Assembly (NCBI GenBank): GCA_031552535.1
Contig: JAVBMJ010000070.1
Location: 1 to 58,582, forward strand
Direction of reading: 5' to 3'
Source of the DNA: JAVBMJ01 sp031552535
GTDB lineage: Bacteria; Bacteroidota; Bacteroidia; Bacteroidales; Rikenellaceae
DNA length: 58,582 bases
Numbering within the stretch: the stretch's first letter is position 1; each line of letters begins with the position of its first letter. The position numbers were made by a program, and so were the translations under genes. Positions 50,406-58,582 of the stretch are shown here, piece after piece. The notes under the pieces are model-generated. The model worked only from the letters and a program-made list of their open reading frames with translations, made no database searches and was not told the origin of the DNA.

Positions 50406-50825
50406 ATGGTCAGGGAGATTATTGTCGGGTCTGAGATTGAATTGGGAGTTGCGGCGGGAGCTATTTTGGAGGCATTGGAGGGAAGGAGTGTCGTTGCGTT
50501 TTACGGGCCCATGGGTGCGGGCAAGACCACGTTGATCCGTGAACTCGCGGCGCGCCTGGGGGTTACGGATCCGGTTACGAGTCCTACGTTTGCGCTTGTG
50601 AACCATTATCTCGCTGCGGATGGCCGGGGGGTGTTCCACTTCGATTTTTACCGCATAGACGACCTCCGTGAGGCTTTCGACATGGGTTACGAGGAGTATT
50701 TCTATGGTGGTGGGTTGTGCCTTGTGGAGTGGCCCGAAAAGGTGGAGGAGCTTCTGCCTGATGATGTCCTGCGTATTCATATAAATATCACGGGCGAAAA
50801 TTCGCGCCATATAACAATAGGTTGA
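50406..50825 (+). CDS. tsaE: tRNA threonylcarbamoyladenosine biosynthesis ATPase TsaE
   Basis: 139 residues, normal length. The P-loop GPMGAGKTTLIRELA, the switch-like TSPTFALVNHY, the aromatic-rich FHFDFYRIDD and LVEWPEK are diagnostic. It works with TsaB and TsaD to make t6A37 in ANN-decoding tRNAs. The start (ATGGTCAGGGAG) lies 22 bp after repeat element H copy 4. Confidence 0.96.
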   Translation: MVREIIVGSEIELGVAAGAILEALEGRSVVAFYGPMGAGKTTLIRELAARLGVTDPVTSPTFALVNHYLAADGRGVFHFDFYRIDDLREAFDMGYEEYFYGGGLCLVEWPEKVEELLPDDVLRIHINITGENSRHITIG

Positions 50826-50972
50826 CAGCGATTGACCACCCTGCGCAATACCCCGGAAGCGGCGAGCCGGGAGTGAGGGCCGGAAGGGTTTTCAGATGCA
50901 TTTTTGGCCGGGCGTTGGGGATTTTCCGCAAAAAATGAGTACCTTCGCGCGGAGTATAACGCCTTTACCTGT

Positions 50973-52403
50973 ATGATAACATTCCTTGTTTGCATAACCC
51001 TTTTGGTGGTGTCGTATTTCACCTACGGGAAATATGTGGAACGTTGCTTCGGCGCCGACCGTGACAGGCCTACCCCGTGCCGTACGCATTTCGACGGAGT
51101 GGATTATGTGCCGATGCCCAAATGGCGTACTTTCCTGATCCAGTTGCTGAACATAGCCGGACTCGGCCCCATATTCGGCGCTGTATTGGGAGCCACATAC
51201 GGGCCGGTAGCGTTTTTATGGATCACGCTCGGAGGAATATTCATGGGAGCTACGCATGACTACCTCGCAGGAATGATATCGGTTGAAAACCGGGGGGGCA
51301 GCCTGCCGGAAATAATAGGCAAATATCTCGGCATGACCGTTAAACAGGTCATGCGTTATTTTACTATAATCCTTATGGTGCTTGTCGGGGCTGTGTTTAT
51401 CCTCGGGCCTGCGGGGCTGTTGAGCAGCATCACGGGTTGGGAAAATTCTATCTGGATCGGGGTCATACTGGTGTATTACATAATCGCCACTCTGTTGCCG
51501 ATAGACAAAATCATCGGCCGTATCTATCCGATATTCGGCGCCGCGCTGCTGTTCATGGCATTAGGGATCTTGGGGGTTATTCTTTTCGGCCCCTACCGGT
51601 TGCCGGAACTCAACGCATCTACCCTGGGTAATATGAAGGACAATGCGTCGGCATTCCCGATCATACCCACCCTTTTCATTACGATAGCCTGTGGAGCCAT
51701 CTCGGGCTTCCATGCCACCCAGTCGCCGCTTATGGCCCGTTGCATAGAGCACGAGAAGCAGGGCCGCGGAGTATTTTTCGGAGGCATGATCGCCGAGAGC
51801 ATAATCGCGCTGATATGGGCCGGCATCGCAATGGCATTTTTCGGAGGAGTCAGGGAGTTGAACTCGTCGCTTGCCGAGCATGGCAACAATGCCGCCTGGG
51901 CCGTCGACGCCATATCGCGGACGACGCTCGGCAAGATGGGAGGCATATTGGCTCTGCTGGGTGTCGTCGCCGCGCCGATCACCACGGGCGACACGGCTTT
52001 CCGCAGTGCGCGGCTTATTGTGGCCGACATACTGAACATGGAGCAGAAAACGCTACGTCGCCGGTTATATATCTGTATTCCGCTTTTTGCTGTCGGTTTC
52101 GGGATCACGTTCGTCGATTTCGACGTCATCTGGCGCTATTTCGCGTGGGCCAACCAGACGTTGGCCGCAGTGACGCTGTGGGCGGTGACGGTATACCTGT
52201 TCATCCGGCGCAAAAATTTCTATATCATGATGTTGCCGGCCATATTCATGACGTTCATCACATCGGATTATCTTTTCACATCGGGCCAGATGATCGGCAT
52301 GGGACTCACGCCCGGCACAAGCCTGGCGGCAGCGCTGACGGCGGTTACGACGGGTTATTTTATATACCGTTTCCGTAAATCTCCGTCGCAGAGCGACCTT
52401 TGA
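50973..52403 (+). CDS. CstA-family peptide/pyruvate transporter
   Basis: 476 residues from the ATG at 50973; the in-frame extension upstream overlaps a likely promoter (TACCTTCG at 50940-50947, one mismatch to TAnnTTTG). About 14 membrane segments. Hallmarks: PTPCRTHFDGVDYVPMPKW, LNIAGLGPIFGAVLGA, GGIFMGATHDYLAGMIS, ITIACGAISGFHATQSPLMARC and TTGDTAFRSARLI. The family imports pyruvate or peptides during carbon limitation; the shorter form here is common in Bacteroidetes. Confidence 0.92.
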   Translation: MITFLVCITLLVVSYFTYGKYVERCFGADRDRPTPCRTHFDGVDYVPMPKWRTFLIQLLNIAGLGPIFGAVLGATYGPVAFLWITLGGIFMGATHDYLAGMISVENRGGSLPEIIGKYLGMTVKQVMRYFTIILMVLVGAVFILGPAGLLSSITGWENSIWIGVILVYYIIATLLPIDKIIGRIYPIFGAALLFMALGILGVILFGPYRLPELNASTLGNMKDNASAFPIIPTLFITIACGAISGFHATQSPLMARCIEHEKQGRGVFFGGMIAESIIALIWAGIAMAFFGGVRELNSSLAEHGNNAAWAVDAISRTTLGKMGGILALLGVVAAPITTGDTAFRSARLIVADILNMEQKTLRRRLYICIPLFAVGFGITFVDFDVIWRYFAWANQTLAAVTLWAVTVYLFIRRKNFYIMMLPAIFMTFITSDYLFTSGQMIGMGLTPGTSLAAALTAVTTGYFIYRFRKSPSQSDL

Positions 52404-52431
52404 CAATCTTAAGTAGATATTACGAGCTGAG

Positions 52432-53136
52432 ATGGATAAAATCTGGCTGCAACCCACGGCGGAAGATAGTTTCCGTATAGTTTATGGCGACGACAGCGCC
52501 CCTTTCTTCCAGCAGGCTTTCGAGGAGTCGCAACGGCAGGAGGCTGCCGGGGATATCGAAGGCGCATGCAACACGCGTTACGCCGCTTTTCAACGGTTGG
52601 TGGAGTTGATCCCCGACGACACGGAGACGGTTCTGGAGTGGGACGACCGGCACAACCAGAACGCACTGGTGCTTGTCAACAGTTCGGCTATCGACCACTT
52701 TCTGGTGGGCGATTTCGAGATGTGCGCGGGCATGTTGGAGATGATGCTGGAACTCGACCCAGAGGATCATCTCGAAGTGACGGCCCGCCTGGCCTACAGC
52801 TATCTGGCGTTGGAGGAGTATGAGCTTTTCGACGAGGTGATCAACGATATCAGCGACAAATACGCCGAGAAAGAGATATTGAAACTTTGGAGCGAATTTC
52901 GCCGCACAGGTAAAATATCGGAAGGAGAACTACGCCATTTTAGGAAAAATTTCGTGGTGTATCACCGCGAGTTCATATCCCCGGACCATCCGGTCACAGA
53001 ACATTATCTCAACGACATAGCCCGTGAACGCCCGGGAAACGACACTCTTGCCCGCGAACTATGGCTTCAGACAGAGCATTTGTGGACGCTCTTTCCCGGA
53101 TTCATCGAGGCCCTCAGGAAGTGGAAAAGCTGTTGA
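52432..53136 (+). CDS. helical repeat protein of unknown function
   Basis: 234 residues, acidic, without signal or membrane segments. The middle has TPR/SEL1-like helix pairs (DFEMCAGMLEMMLELDP, ARLAYSYLALEEYELFDEV). No catalytic motif is visible. It lies 28 bp after the CstA gene and 66 bp before the acyltransferase gene on the same strand. A scaffold role is possible but not shown. Confidence 0.75.
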   Translation: MDKIWLQPTAEDSFRIVYGDDSAPFFQQAFEESQRQEAAGDIEGACNTRYAAFQRLVELIPDDTETVLEWDDRHNQNALVLVNSSAIDHFLVGDFEMCAGMLEMMLELDPEDHLEVTARLAYSYLALEEYELFDEVINDISDKYAEKEILKLWSEFRRTGKISEGELRHFRKNFVVYHREFISPDHPVTEHYLNDIARERPGNDTLARELWLQTEHLWTLFPGFIEALRKWKSC

Positions 53137-53202
53137 AGCCGCGCGCCTTCAATGGATTGGCAGCATCTGCAGTGGAGCGTGTAACAGGATTGAAGAACAG
53201 GG

Positions 53203-54348
53203 ATGATGGATCGACGATTTGAAGAGATACGGCCTTACAACGAACCGGAGATAGCCCCCGCCATGCGCCGCATTGCCGAAAGCGAGCACCTGCTGGCGAT
53301 AGCGGCATTTGTATTCCCCGGACGTAGTGCGGACCAGGTGCGAGGTCTGCTTCGCAGCATCACTACAACCGAGGAGTTCCAGGCCGGGGTGATGGTGCAT
53401 TTCAACGACCAGGTTATATGTAGAAGCATCCGCAACTTCACATGCAGCGGACTGGAAAGGCTCGACCCGAAAGAGAACTGCCTGTTCGTATCGAACCATC
53501 GCGACATAGTGCTCGATTCGTCGCTCCTGCAACAACAACTGCTCCGCAATTCATTTAGGACCACCGAGATCACCTTCGGGAACAACCTAATGAGCTCGCA
53601 GCTCATCGTCGACATAGGAAGGTCGAACAAGATGTTCAAGGTGACGCGCGACGGAAATCCCCGTGACCTCTACAATGCCACGATGTTGCTGTCGGAATAT
53701 ATCCGTCACACGATAACCCGGAAAGGGGAATCGGTGTGGATTGCCCAGCGCGGTGGCCGCACCAAGGATGGCAACGACGCCACCGACACAGGAATTGTCA
53801 AGATGTTATGTATGAGCGGAGAAAGCGATCCTGTGGCGGCGCTATGCCCGCTCGGGATCGTTCCGGTAGCTGTTTCCTACCAGTGGGAACCATGCGAGTT
53901 ATTCAAAGTCCGCGAATTGCTCGTGTCGCAGAGCGTGAATATATATACGAAAGCCCCGGGAGAAGACCAGGCGAGCGTTCTGGCAGGTATAATTGAATTC
54001 AAAGGGGATGTGCACGTCTCGGTATGCCCCCCCGTGACATGTGACGAGCTACGGGCCATATCCGCACCGGGCATCAGCCAGGGCGAATTCCATAAGCGGG
54101 TGTCACGTCTAATCGACAGCCGCATACATGCCGGCTACCGCCTTTTCGACACCAACTACGCAGCCCACGACCTCCGTGCGGGAAGTGACCGCTGGGGTGC
54201 AGCGGGGTACTACTCAAGCGAGTGCCGCGAGGCGCTGACCGAGCGCATGGAAGGTATCGTGTCGGCAACAGGAGGTGGCACACGGGCGAGGGAGATAGTG
54301 CTCGGCATCTATGCAAATCCGGTGGACAACAGCCTGAAACCCCGATAG
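53203..54348 (+). CDS. acyltransferase of the PlsC/glycerol-3-phosphate acyltransferase superfamily
   Basis: 381 residues. Motif I appears as VSNHRDIVLDS, an NHxD-type variant of the NHx4D motif, about residue 96; IAQRGGRTKDGND near 185 corresponds to the phosphate-binding motif III. Such enzymes acylate glycerol-phosphate or related acceptors at the membrane. The chain has no clear membrane span. Proteins with this start and end are common in Bacteroidales and are usually labelled 1-acylglycerol-3-phosphate acyltransferases; the acceptor is unproven. The second Met (53206) is an alternative start. Confidence 0.8.
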   Translation: MMDRRFEEIRPYNEPEIAPAMRRIAESEHLLAIAAFVFPGRSADQVRGLLRSITTTEEFQAGVMVHFNDQVICRSIRNFTCSGLERLDPKENCLFVSNHRDIVLDSSLLQQQLLRNSFRTTEITFGNNLMSSQLIVDIGRSNKMFKVTRDGNPRDLYNATMLLSEYIRHTITRKGESVWIAQRGGRTKDGNDATDTGIVKMLCMSGESDPVAALCPLGIVPVAVSYQWEPCELFKVRELLVSQSVNIYTKAPGEDQASVLAGIIEFKGDVHVSVCPPVTCDELRAISAPGISQGEFHKRVSRLIDSRIHAGYRLFDTNYAAHDLRAGSDRWGAAGYYSSECREALTERMEGIVSATGGGTRAREIVLGIYANPVDNSLKPR

Positions 54349-54726
54349 CCGGAACAGAATGCGGCAGCGGCCAGCATCCCTGAATGTGGCCGCAACGTTC
54401 CATCTGCTTTGGAACATCACGCCGGATTTTAGCAGACGGCCCCGTTGCGCATGTGGTCCGCCTCGATCCCGCAGCACCCGGGGCCGCCGGGCAGCATGCC
54501 ATTCCGCAGTAGTCGTTACGATCAGTGGGTCCGGTTTGATACCGCCTGGCGTACAGTCCTGCAAGGTGAGTCCGCGAAGTAATGGCTTGGACGAAAGTAT
54601 CGAAAACAGACGCGCGCAACCGGCGCCGAAGACGGATATGAAAACCGGTAGTTGGCAAGCCCCCTGATTCTACGGCCCGGAAAAAGGCATCTTGTGAACA
54701 AATTCCAACGACAAAGCCAACCGGGA
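54349..54726. other. gene-free GC-rich stretch
   Basis: No frame here has a credible start, codon pattern or family match. A short hairpin GTTCC/GGAAC lies at about 54398-54416. It may be decayed coding DNA; nothing recognisable is left. The full gene-free gap runs to 55106 and also holds the repeats at 54727-54985. Confidence 0.4.
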
Positions 54727-54985
54727 TTTAAGAAGTTGTTTAATTTTCCTATGTATATATGGTGAAAGCCGGGGCAGAGCGTCGAACTACGTTCGAACGC
54801 TACGGCCGGGGCGCATCCCAATATTATGTAACGGAATTACGAATTATTTTCAGGGCTATTTCACGCGAAGATCGAAGAGCACAGTGGTGCATAATGGTGC
54901 TATGTGACAAGATTTACGGAGAAAGGAGGCCAAAGATATTTTCCACAGGAAATTCAGACAAATCCTTAAACAGGTTCTTATGTAG
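54727..54985 (+). repeat. MITE-like element, family A, copy 4, with a nested hairpin repeat
   Basis: The left end AAGTTGTTTAATTTTCCTATG and the right-side AATTCAGACA / AAACAGGTTCTTA belong to family A. The interior from about 54834 (ATTATTTTCAGGGC, TATTTCACGCGAAG, GCTATGTGACAAG, GGAGGCCAAAGA) parallels copy 1. An inverted unit of the 70-nt hairpin family (18297-18440) is nested at about 54745-54820, with the stem AGCGTCGAAC/GTTCGAACGCT. Confidence 0.55.
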
Positions 54986-55106
54986 CGTGCTAAATTGGAT
55001 ATCTATTACGTTTTTTATACTTTTGCGGGGTTGTGCCACAAGACGCCACAGGAATCCACTGTAGAATACGCTGTTATGCCTTTAGAAACTGTAATCCGAT
55101 ATTTTC

Positions 55107-55517
55107 ATGAATGTCCTTAATCTGTCTGTTATCATTTCCCAGTTGAACTGGGTTTGGTTCGCGTTCTCCGTGGTAGCTGCCTTCGCCGTGGGAGCCATAT
55201 GGTACTCCCTGCTTTTTTTCAATACCTGGCGGACTGTGTTCAAGGTCGACATGCCCGAACAAAACAAGCCTAACGGCTGGATCCGTTCTTTTATAATTCA
55301 ACTTATCACAGGGTCGATGTTCGGACTGGTATGTTTTACCGTGGCTTCGGTGTCGGTCGGATTTGCCCTGTTTACAGTGCTGGCCATCGCCGGATGGCAA
55401 ATGTGTGCCATTACATTCAAATACGGCGAATGGAAGCGGTTCCTGCAGGCGGTCATGATCGAATCGGGCTACACGGTAGTATCAGGGGTGATCTATGTCC
55501 TTTTCGCACAGTTCTGA
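55107..55517 (+). CDS. DUF1761 membrane protein
   Basis: 136 residues with four membrane segments. The N-terminal NWVWFAFSVVAAFAVGAIWY and the following FFNTWRTVF are typical of DUF1761, small integral proteins of unknown function. It stands alone; the kinase gene starts 100 bp downstream on the same strand. Confidence 0.85.
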   Translation: MNVLNLSVIISQLNWVWFAFSVVAAFAVGAIWYSLLFFNTWRTVFKVDMPEQNKPNGWIRSFIIQLITGSMFGLVCFTVASVSVGFALFTVLAIAGWQMCAITFKYGEWKRFLQAVMIESGYTVVSGVIYVLFAQF

Positions 55518-55616
55518 ACCACTGCAGGGAGTAGACCGCATCGTGCAGAGTAAGTCAGTTTCCGGCAGGAAAACCGGACAGACTCCGGGATGTGTTACAG
55601 TTATCAGTTAAATTGA

Positions 55617-57527
55617 GTGAAAACAAAATTTATTTATCCCGGGGCCAGGCATCTATGCTTGTATGCACTGCTGTTCCTGTCGGTGGCCACGCCCTGCAAA
55701 GGCTTATCCCGGTCGCTGACAGGGCCTGTGGTGATAATAAGCGCTTATAACCCGGAGTTGCCCGATGCCAACAACAACATCTCGGAATTCGTTATGGAGT
55801 ACAAAGCCCTTGGCGGCAAACATGACGTATTGATCGAGTATATGGTCCATGAAAATCTTTCGGATATTCACCTGTGGAGGGACCGGATCAAAGAAATATT
55901 GCTAAAGTACCGCGACCAGGACCCGCCTTCGCTGATCATTATCCTGGGTCCGGAAGCGTGGAGCGCCTATACCGCACAGGACGAGGCTGCGGTGATCAAG
56001 GGTGTGCCGGTATTGTGCGCAATGATGAGCACGAACTACGTATCGCTTCCCGCTACGGACACCGGTCCGGTGTCGTGGACTCCCGTGAGCCAGAAAGTAT
56101 CGGATTTCCTGGGAAAAATGAATATAGTTTCGGGAATCGTATATGAGTATAACGTAGACGAGAACGTGGAGTTGATAAAACACCTCTACCCGACGGTACG
56201 CAATATAGCATTTGTATCGGATAATTCGTATAAAGGCATATCTGTCCAGGAATATGTCAAAGAGCAAATGTGCCACCATCCGGAACTTAATCTCATATTG
56301 CTGGATGGCCGCAGGTCTACACTGTCCTCGATCATCGGCCAGATCAGGGACCTGCCCGAAAATACGGCCATGTTGCTTGGCCGCTGGGAGGTCGATATGA
56401 ACGACCACTATTTTTCCTCCGCCTCCCTGCACGATATCATAGACGCCAATCCGGATGTGCCGGCCTTTACCCTCACCTCCGCAGGCCTGGAGCACGGGGT
56501 GATAGGCGGCTATATTCCACGTGGAGGTACGATAGGCAAGGACCTGGCACGGATGGCTTTCATGTATGCCGATTCGCCGGAAACAGCGGACAGTATCGGC
56601 GACCTGCAATACATACCAGGCAGGTTTGTATTCGACTACGAGAAGATAACCTCGCTGGGAATACATAAGAGCATTTTACCGCTGGAGCACGAAATGCGCA
56701 ACCGCACGTTGTTCATGGAACGTTACAAATATCCGCTCATATCGATAGTTGCGATGTTCTCATTGCTGTTGCTGGGCTATCTGGTGGTTTTCTACTACTT
56801 TTTCCGGGTAAAAAAACTCAAGGAGGCCGCCGAAGAATCAGGCCGTCTCAAATCGGCCTTCCTGGCGAATATGAGCCACGAGATCCGCACCCCGCTAAAT
56901 GCAATAGTGGGGTTCTCGAATCTGCTTACCGAAGATGGCAACGTGCCGGAAGAACACCGCGGATACGCCGAGATCATACAAACCAACTCCGACTTGTTGT
57001 TGCGTCTGATCAATGACATACTCGATATTTCGCGCCTTGAAACAGGCAAATTGGCGTTCAACATCGCCCCGTGCGAAGTCGTATCGCTGTGCAACAACGT
57101 AATTTCGACCACTCAGTGCGCCCGCAAAGCCACAAACATAGCCTTCGTTCTCGACGCGCCATTCGACTCGTTCGATCTGCCCACCGATGCGCAGCGTCTG
57201 CAGCAGGTGCTTATAAACCTACTGTCCAACGCAGTGAAGTTCACCCCGGCAGGAGGCACTATAACGCTCGGCATCAGGGAGGACTCCCGTAACGAGATGG
57301 TGGTATTCAGCGTGACCGATACCGGATGCGGCATCCCGGTCGAGAAACAGAAGCTGGTTTTCGAACGTTTCGAAAAACTCGACGAATTTGTCCAGGGCAC
57401 CGGTCTCGGACTGGCCATTTGCAAGATCACGGTAGGACTGCTCGGTGGTGAAATATGGGTGGACGAAAATTATAAAGACGGGGCGCGTTTCGAGTTCACC
57501 CATCCTAAACGGCCCAAAGTATCGTAA
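55617..57527 (+). CDS. sensor histidine kinase with ABC_sub_bind-like periplasmic domain
   Basis: 636 residues; the frame starts with GTG at 55617, chosen because KTKFIYPG... leads into a signal/anchor (LCLYALLFLSVATPC). Residues ~35-350 look like a periplasmic binding protein of the ABC_sub_bind type (VVIISAYNPELPD, LIIILGPEAWSAYT, VPVLCAMMSTNYV). One membrane segment ~365-390 follows, then HisKA with FLANMSHEIRTPLNAIVGF (His the phosphoacceptor) and HATPase_c with LINLLSNAVKF, VTDTGCGIP and GTGLGLAICK. No receiver domain and no response regulator gene is nearby. Input ligand is unknown. Confidence 0.92.
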   Translation: MKTKFIYPGARHLCLYALLFLSVATPCKGLSRSLTGPVVIISAYNPELPDANNNISEFVMEYKALGGKHDVLIEYMVHENLSDIHLWRDRIKEILLKYRDQDPPSLIIILGPEAWSAYTAQDEAAVIKGVPVLCAMMSTNYVSLPATDTGPVSWTPVSQKVSDFLGKMNIVSGIVYEYNVDENVELIKHLYPTVRNIAFVSDNSYKGISVQEYVKEQMCHHPELNLILLDGRRSTLSSIIGQIRDLPENTAMLLGRWEVDMNDHYFSSASLHDIIDANPDVPAFTLTSAGLEHGVIGGYIPRGGTIGKDLARMAFMYADSPETADSIGDLQYIPGRFVFDYEKITSLGIHKSILPLEHEMRNRTLFMERYKYPLISIVAMFSLLLLGYLVVFYYFFRVKKLKEAAEESGRLKSAFLANMSHEIRTPLNAIVGFSNLLTEDGNVPEEHRGYAEIIQTNSDLLLRLINDILDISRLETGKLAFNIAPCEVVSLCNNVISTTQCARKATNIAFVLDAPFDSFDLPTDAQRLQQVLINLLSNAVKFTPAGGTITLGIREDSRNEMVVFSVTDTGCGIPVEKQKLVFERFEKLDEFVQGTGLGLAICKITVGLLGGEIWVDENYKDGARFEFTHPKRPKVS

Positions 57528-57588
57528 AAGTTTGGTGGAACGGACACGTGAGACGGATAGAACCCGTTATATATTTAACCGCCACCCT

Positions 57589-57630
57589 TCTAAGAAACTG
57601 GTTAAAAATATTTTTAACCAGTTTCTTAGA
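57589..57630. repeat. perfect 42-bp palindrome
   Basis: Bases 57589-57609 are the exact reverse complement of 57610-57630 with no spacer, centred on ATAT. Each arm reads TCTAAGAAACTGGTTAAAAA, close to the family A terminal repeat. It lies between the histidine kinase and tRNA-Pro and could act as a weak terminator or cruciform. Confidence 0.85.
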
Positions 57631-57649
57631 GTCATATCAGAAAATGTGT

Positions 57650-57657
57650 TATCTTTG
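57650..57657 (+). promoter_or_regulatory. -7 promoter element for tRNA-Pro
   Basis: TATCTTTG is an exact TAnnTTTG match, ending 30 bases before the mature tRNA-Pro start (57688). Confidence 0.55.
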
Positions 57658-57687
57658 CACTTCGCAAAGGCCTAAAGGCCTTTGTTT

Positions 57688-57762
57688 CGGGGTGTAGCGC
57701 AGTCCGGTTAGCGCACCTGCTTTGGGAGCAGGGGGTCGTGGGTTCGAATCCCGCTACCCCGA
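57688..57762 (+). tRNA. tRNA-Pro (anticodon TGG)
   Basis: 75 bases fold as a cloverleaf: acceptor CGGGGTG/TACCCCG with a G-T at the inner pair, D-arm GCGC-AGTCCGGTTA-GCGC, anticodon stem CCTGC/GCAGG with loop TTTGGGA (anticodon TGG), and T-arm GTGGG-TTCGAAT-CCCGC. The discriminator is A. CCA is not encoded. Confidence 0.95.
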
Positions 57763-57774
57763 CAAATAAGAATC

Positions 57775-57813
57775 AGGGAATTACAGATGTCATCGCTGAT
57801 TCCCTAATTTTTT
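57775..57813 (+). terminator. intrinsic terminator after tRNA-Pro
   Basis: AGGGAAT (57775-57781) pairs with ATTCCCT (57799-57805), followed by AATTTTTT to 57813. A stem with a T-tract 13 bases after the tRNA supports termination there. Confidence 0.6.
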
Positions 57814-57928
57814 GTTTGCACACAATTCTGGTGATTGTATCTGTTCCGGCCATGCGCCTACGCGTTATGAGCATAGAAAAATATCCGGAAAATTTCAGAA
57901 GGCTGCTTGTTGTTTCCATTTTTAATTC

Positions 57929-58060
57929 TACCTTTGCACCACTCTGCGTCAGACACAAAATGTTCTTTGTATAAAATATAGTCCGGATGTAGACCCCGTT
58001 CTAAGAGACGATAGCGAGCGCTTGGCTTGTGAGAGTCTGGGGTCGGTCCGGGTTGGAATT
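57929..58060 (+). ncRNA. candidate structured small RNA with its own promoter
   Basis: TACCTTTG at 57929-57936, with TTG at 57907-57909 (19-base spacing), makes a good Bacteroidetes promoter, but no gene follows. Downstream, TCCGGA (57982-57987) pairs with TCCGG (58047-58051), and GACCCC (57992-57997) with GGGGTC (58039-58044), two stacked helices around a 41-nt apical part. I do not recognise a known family; 6S-like RNA is one thought. It lies between tRNA-Pro and tRNA-Leu. Confidence 0.4.
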
Positions 58061-58189
58061 ATGGTCTTACATTCCGGCGTTTGTCGTTTTTTGGCATTTC
58101 CGGTTTTGCGTTTGTTGCAATAGATATTTTTTAAGTTCTATCGGCGGCTTCCGCGTGAGAAATTCCGGCAAGGTTTATTAATTTCCCCA

Positions 58190-58273
58190 GCCCAGATGGC
58201 GGAATTGGTAGACGCGCTCGTTTCAGGGGCGAGTATTGGTAACGATGTGCAGGTTCGACTCCTGTTCTGGGCA
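58190..58273 (+). tRNA. tRNA-Leu (anticodon CAG)
   Basis: 84 bases, class II with a long variable arm. The acceptor is GCCCAGA/TCTGGGC; the D-arm carries GGCGGAATTGGTAGACGC; the anticodon loop TTCAGGG gives CAG; the variable arm is TATTGGTAACGATGT; the T-arm is GCAGG-TTCGACT-CCTGT. The discriminator is A at 58273. Confidence 0.95.
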
Positions 58274-58284
58274 CAAAACGAAGA

Positions 58285-58324
58285 AAACTCCAATTGATTA
58301 TCAGTCAGTTGGAGTTTCTTTTTT
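58285..58324 (+). terminator. intrinsic terminator after tRNA-Leu
   Basis: AAACTCCAA (58285-58293) pairs with TTGGAGTTT (58309-58317), followed by CTTTTTT. It is positioned 11 bases after the tRNA. Confidence 0.75.
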
Positions 58325-58450
58325 ATCTTCTTGCACAAAATTTGCACAAATATTCTTATTTAACACCCTCTACCATAGTAGTTTATATAATTTACCCCCT
58401 GTTGATAAAATCCCTAAGAATCCCTTTCTTTCATCAATTTTATTCACTAC

Positions 58451-58582
58451 TGTCCACTAAAAAATTGGACGCTTAAAAGTTAAACAAATTTGGCTCACCG
58501 GAGCCATCAGGTTCTTTGAGATAGTTGAGATTCGATTTGTCGAATAAGTCCCGGATCGGGGTTTTGTCAGTCAGCGATATGC
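58451..58582 (-). mobile_element. IS4-type insertion sequence, left end and transposase C-terminus (cut by window edge)
   Basis: A minus-strand frame enters from the right edge and stops at 58473-58475. The last residues include DKTPIRDLFDKSN and end in PNLFNF, the style of Bacteroidetes IS4-family transposases. The element end TGTCCACTAAAAA lies at 58451-58463. The bulk of the IS is outside the window. Confidence 0.6.

Noticed and set aside
54074..54658. Minus-strand frames over the acyltransferase 3' end and following gap
   Set aside because: They overlap a conserved gene, are Arg/Cys/Pro-rich and match no family I recognise.

Overview
The window reads as chromosomal DNA of a Bacteroidota bacterium, most likely order Bacteroidales. 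The evidence is a SusC/SusD outer-membrane glycan system, a FecR anti-sigma factor, promoters with a TAnnTTTG -7 element, few Shine-Dalgarno sequences, and the gene order ftsX-DUF3098-uppP-truB. The fairly high GC content and many intergenic inverted repeats fit an Alistipes/Rikenellaceae-like genome; that placement is an inference. Both edges cut through insertion-sequence transposase genes, so the window may be a contig whose assembly stopped in repeated IS copies.

Layout. 1-1000: a transposase tail, tRNA-Met with a degenerate tRNA-like copy, a broken glycosidase-like gene and an emptied IS3-type remnant. 1108-10952 (minus): a polysaccharide utilisation locus, transcribed as fecR, susC, susD, GH18 endo-beta-N-acetylglucosaminidase, and two DUF1735 surface lipoproteins (one with an F5/8C domain, one with LamG). 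The composition suggests N-glycan foraging. A GH2 beta-mannosidase (15200-17824) and a GH123-like hydrolase (30312-32102) nearby fit host glycan use. 11656-15057: FecCD/FecE-type ABC importer genes and a TlpA-like thioredoxin lipoprotein. 18671-24085: Wzx-like flippase, dut, DNA polymerase III delta', folK, a lipoprotein and an orphan ECF sigma factor. 24957-30062: lipid kinase, small unknown protein, esterase, PaaK-like ligase and a YhcC-type radical SAM protein.

32293-39456 (minus) holds the most unusual gene group. An amino-acid ABC transporter with a serial array of substrate-binding domains fused to its permease is translationally coupled to an ATPase carrying a degenerate GHKL/RsbW-like C-terminal domain. 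It is followed by a dCache-HAMP-PP2C-HATPase (SpoIIE/RsbU-like) phosphatase and a STAS anti-anti-sigma protein. Together they could couple amino-acid import to partner-switching signalling.

39698-57527: polyprenyl synthase, YfhO, mraY, murD, ftsX, DUF3098, uppP, truB, tsaE, CstA, an unknown helical protein, an acyltransferase, DUF1761 and a histidine kinase with an ABC_sub_bind-like sensor. The end carries tRNA-Pro, a candidate structured RNA and tRNA-Leu.

A second theme is the intergenic DNA. At least five families of inverted repeats recur. In two of them the two arms of each copy match each other better than they match the arms of sister copies, so pairing is kept while sequence changes. 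There is also a perfect 70-bp palindrome and a perfect 42-bp palindrome. I see no CRISPR array, rRNA operon or prophage.
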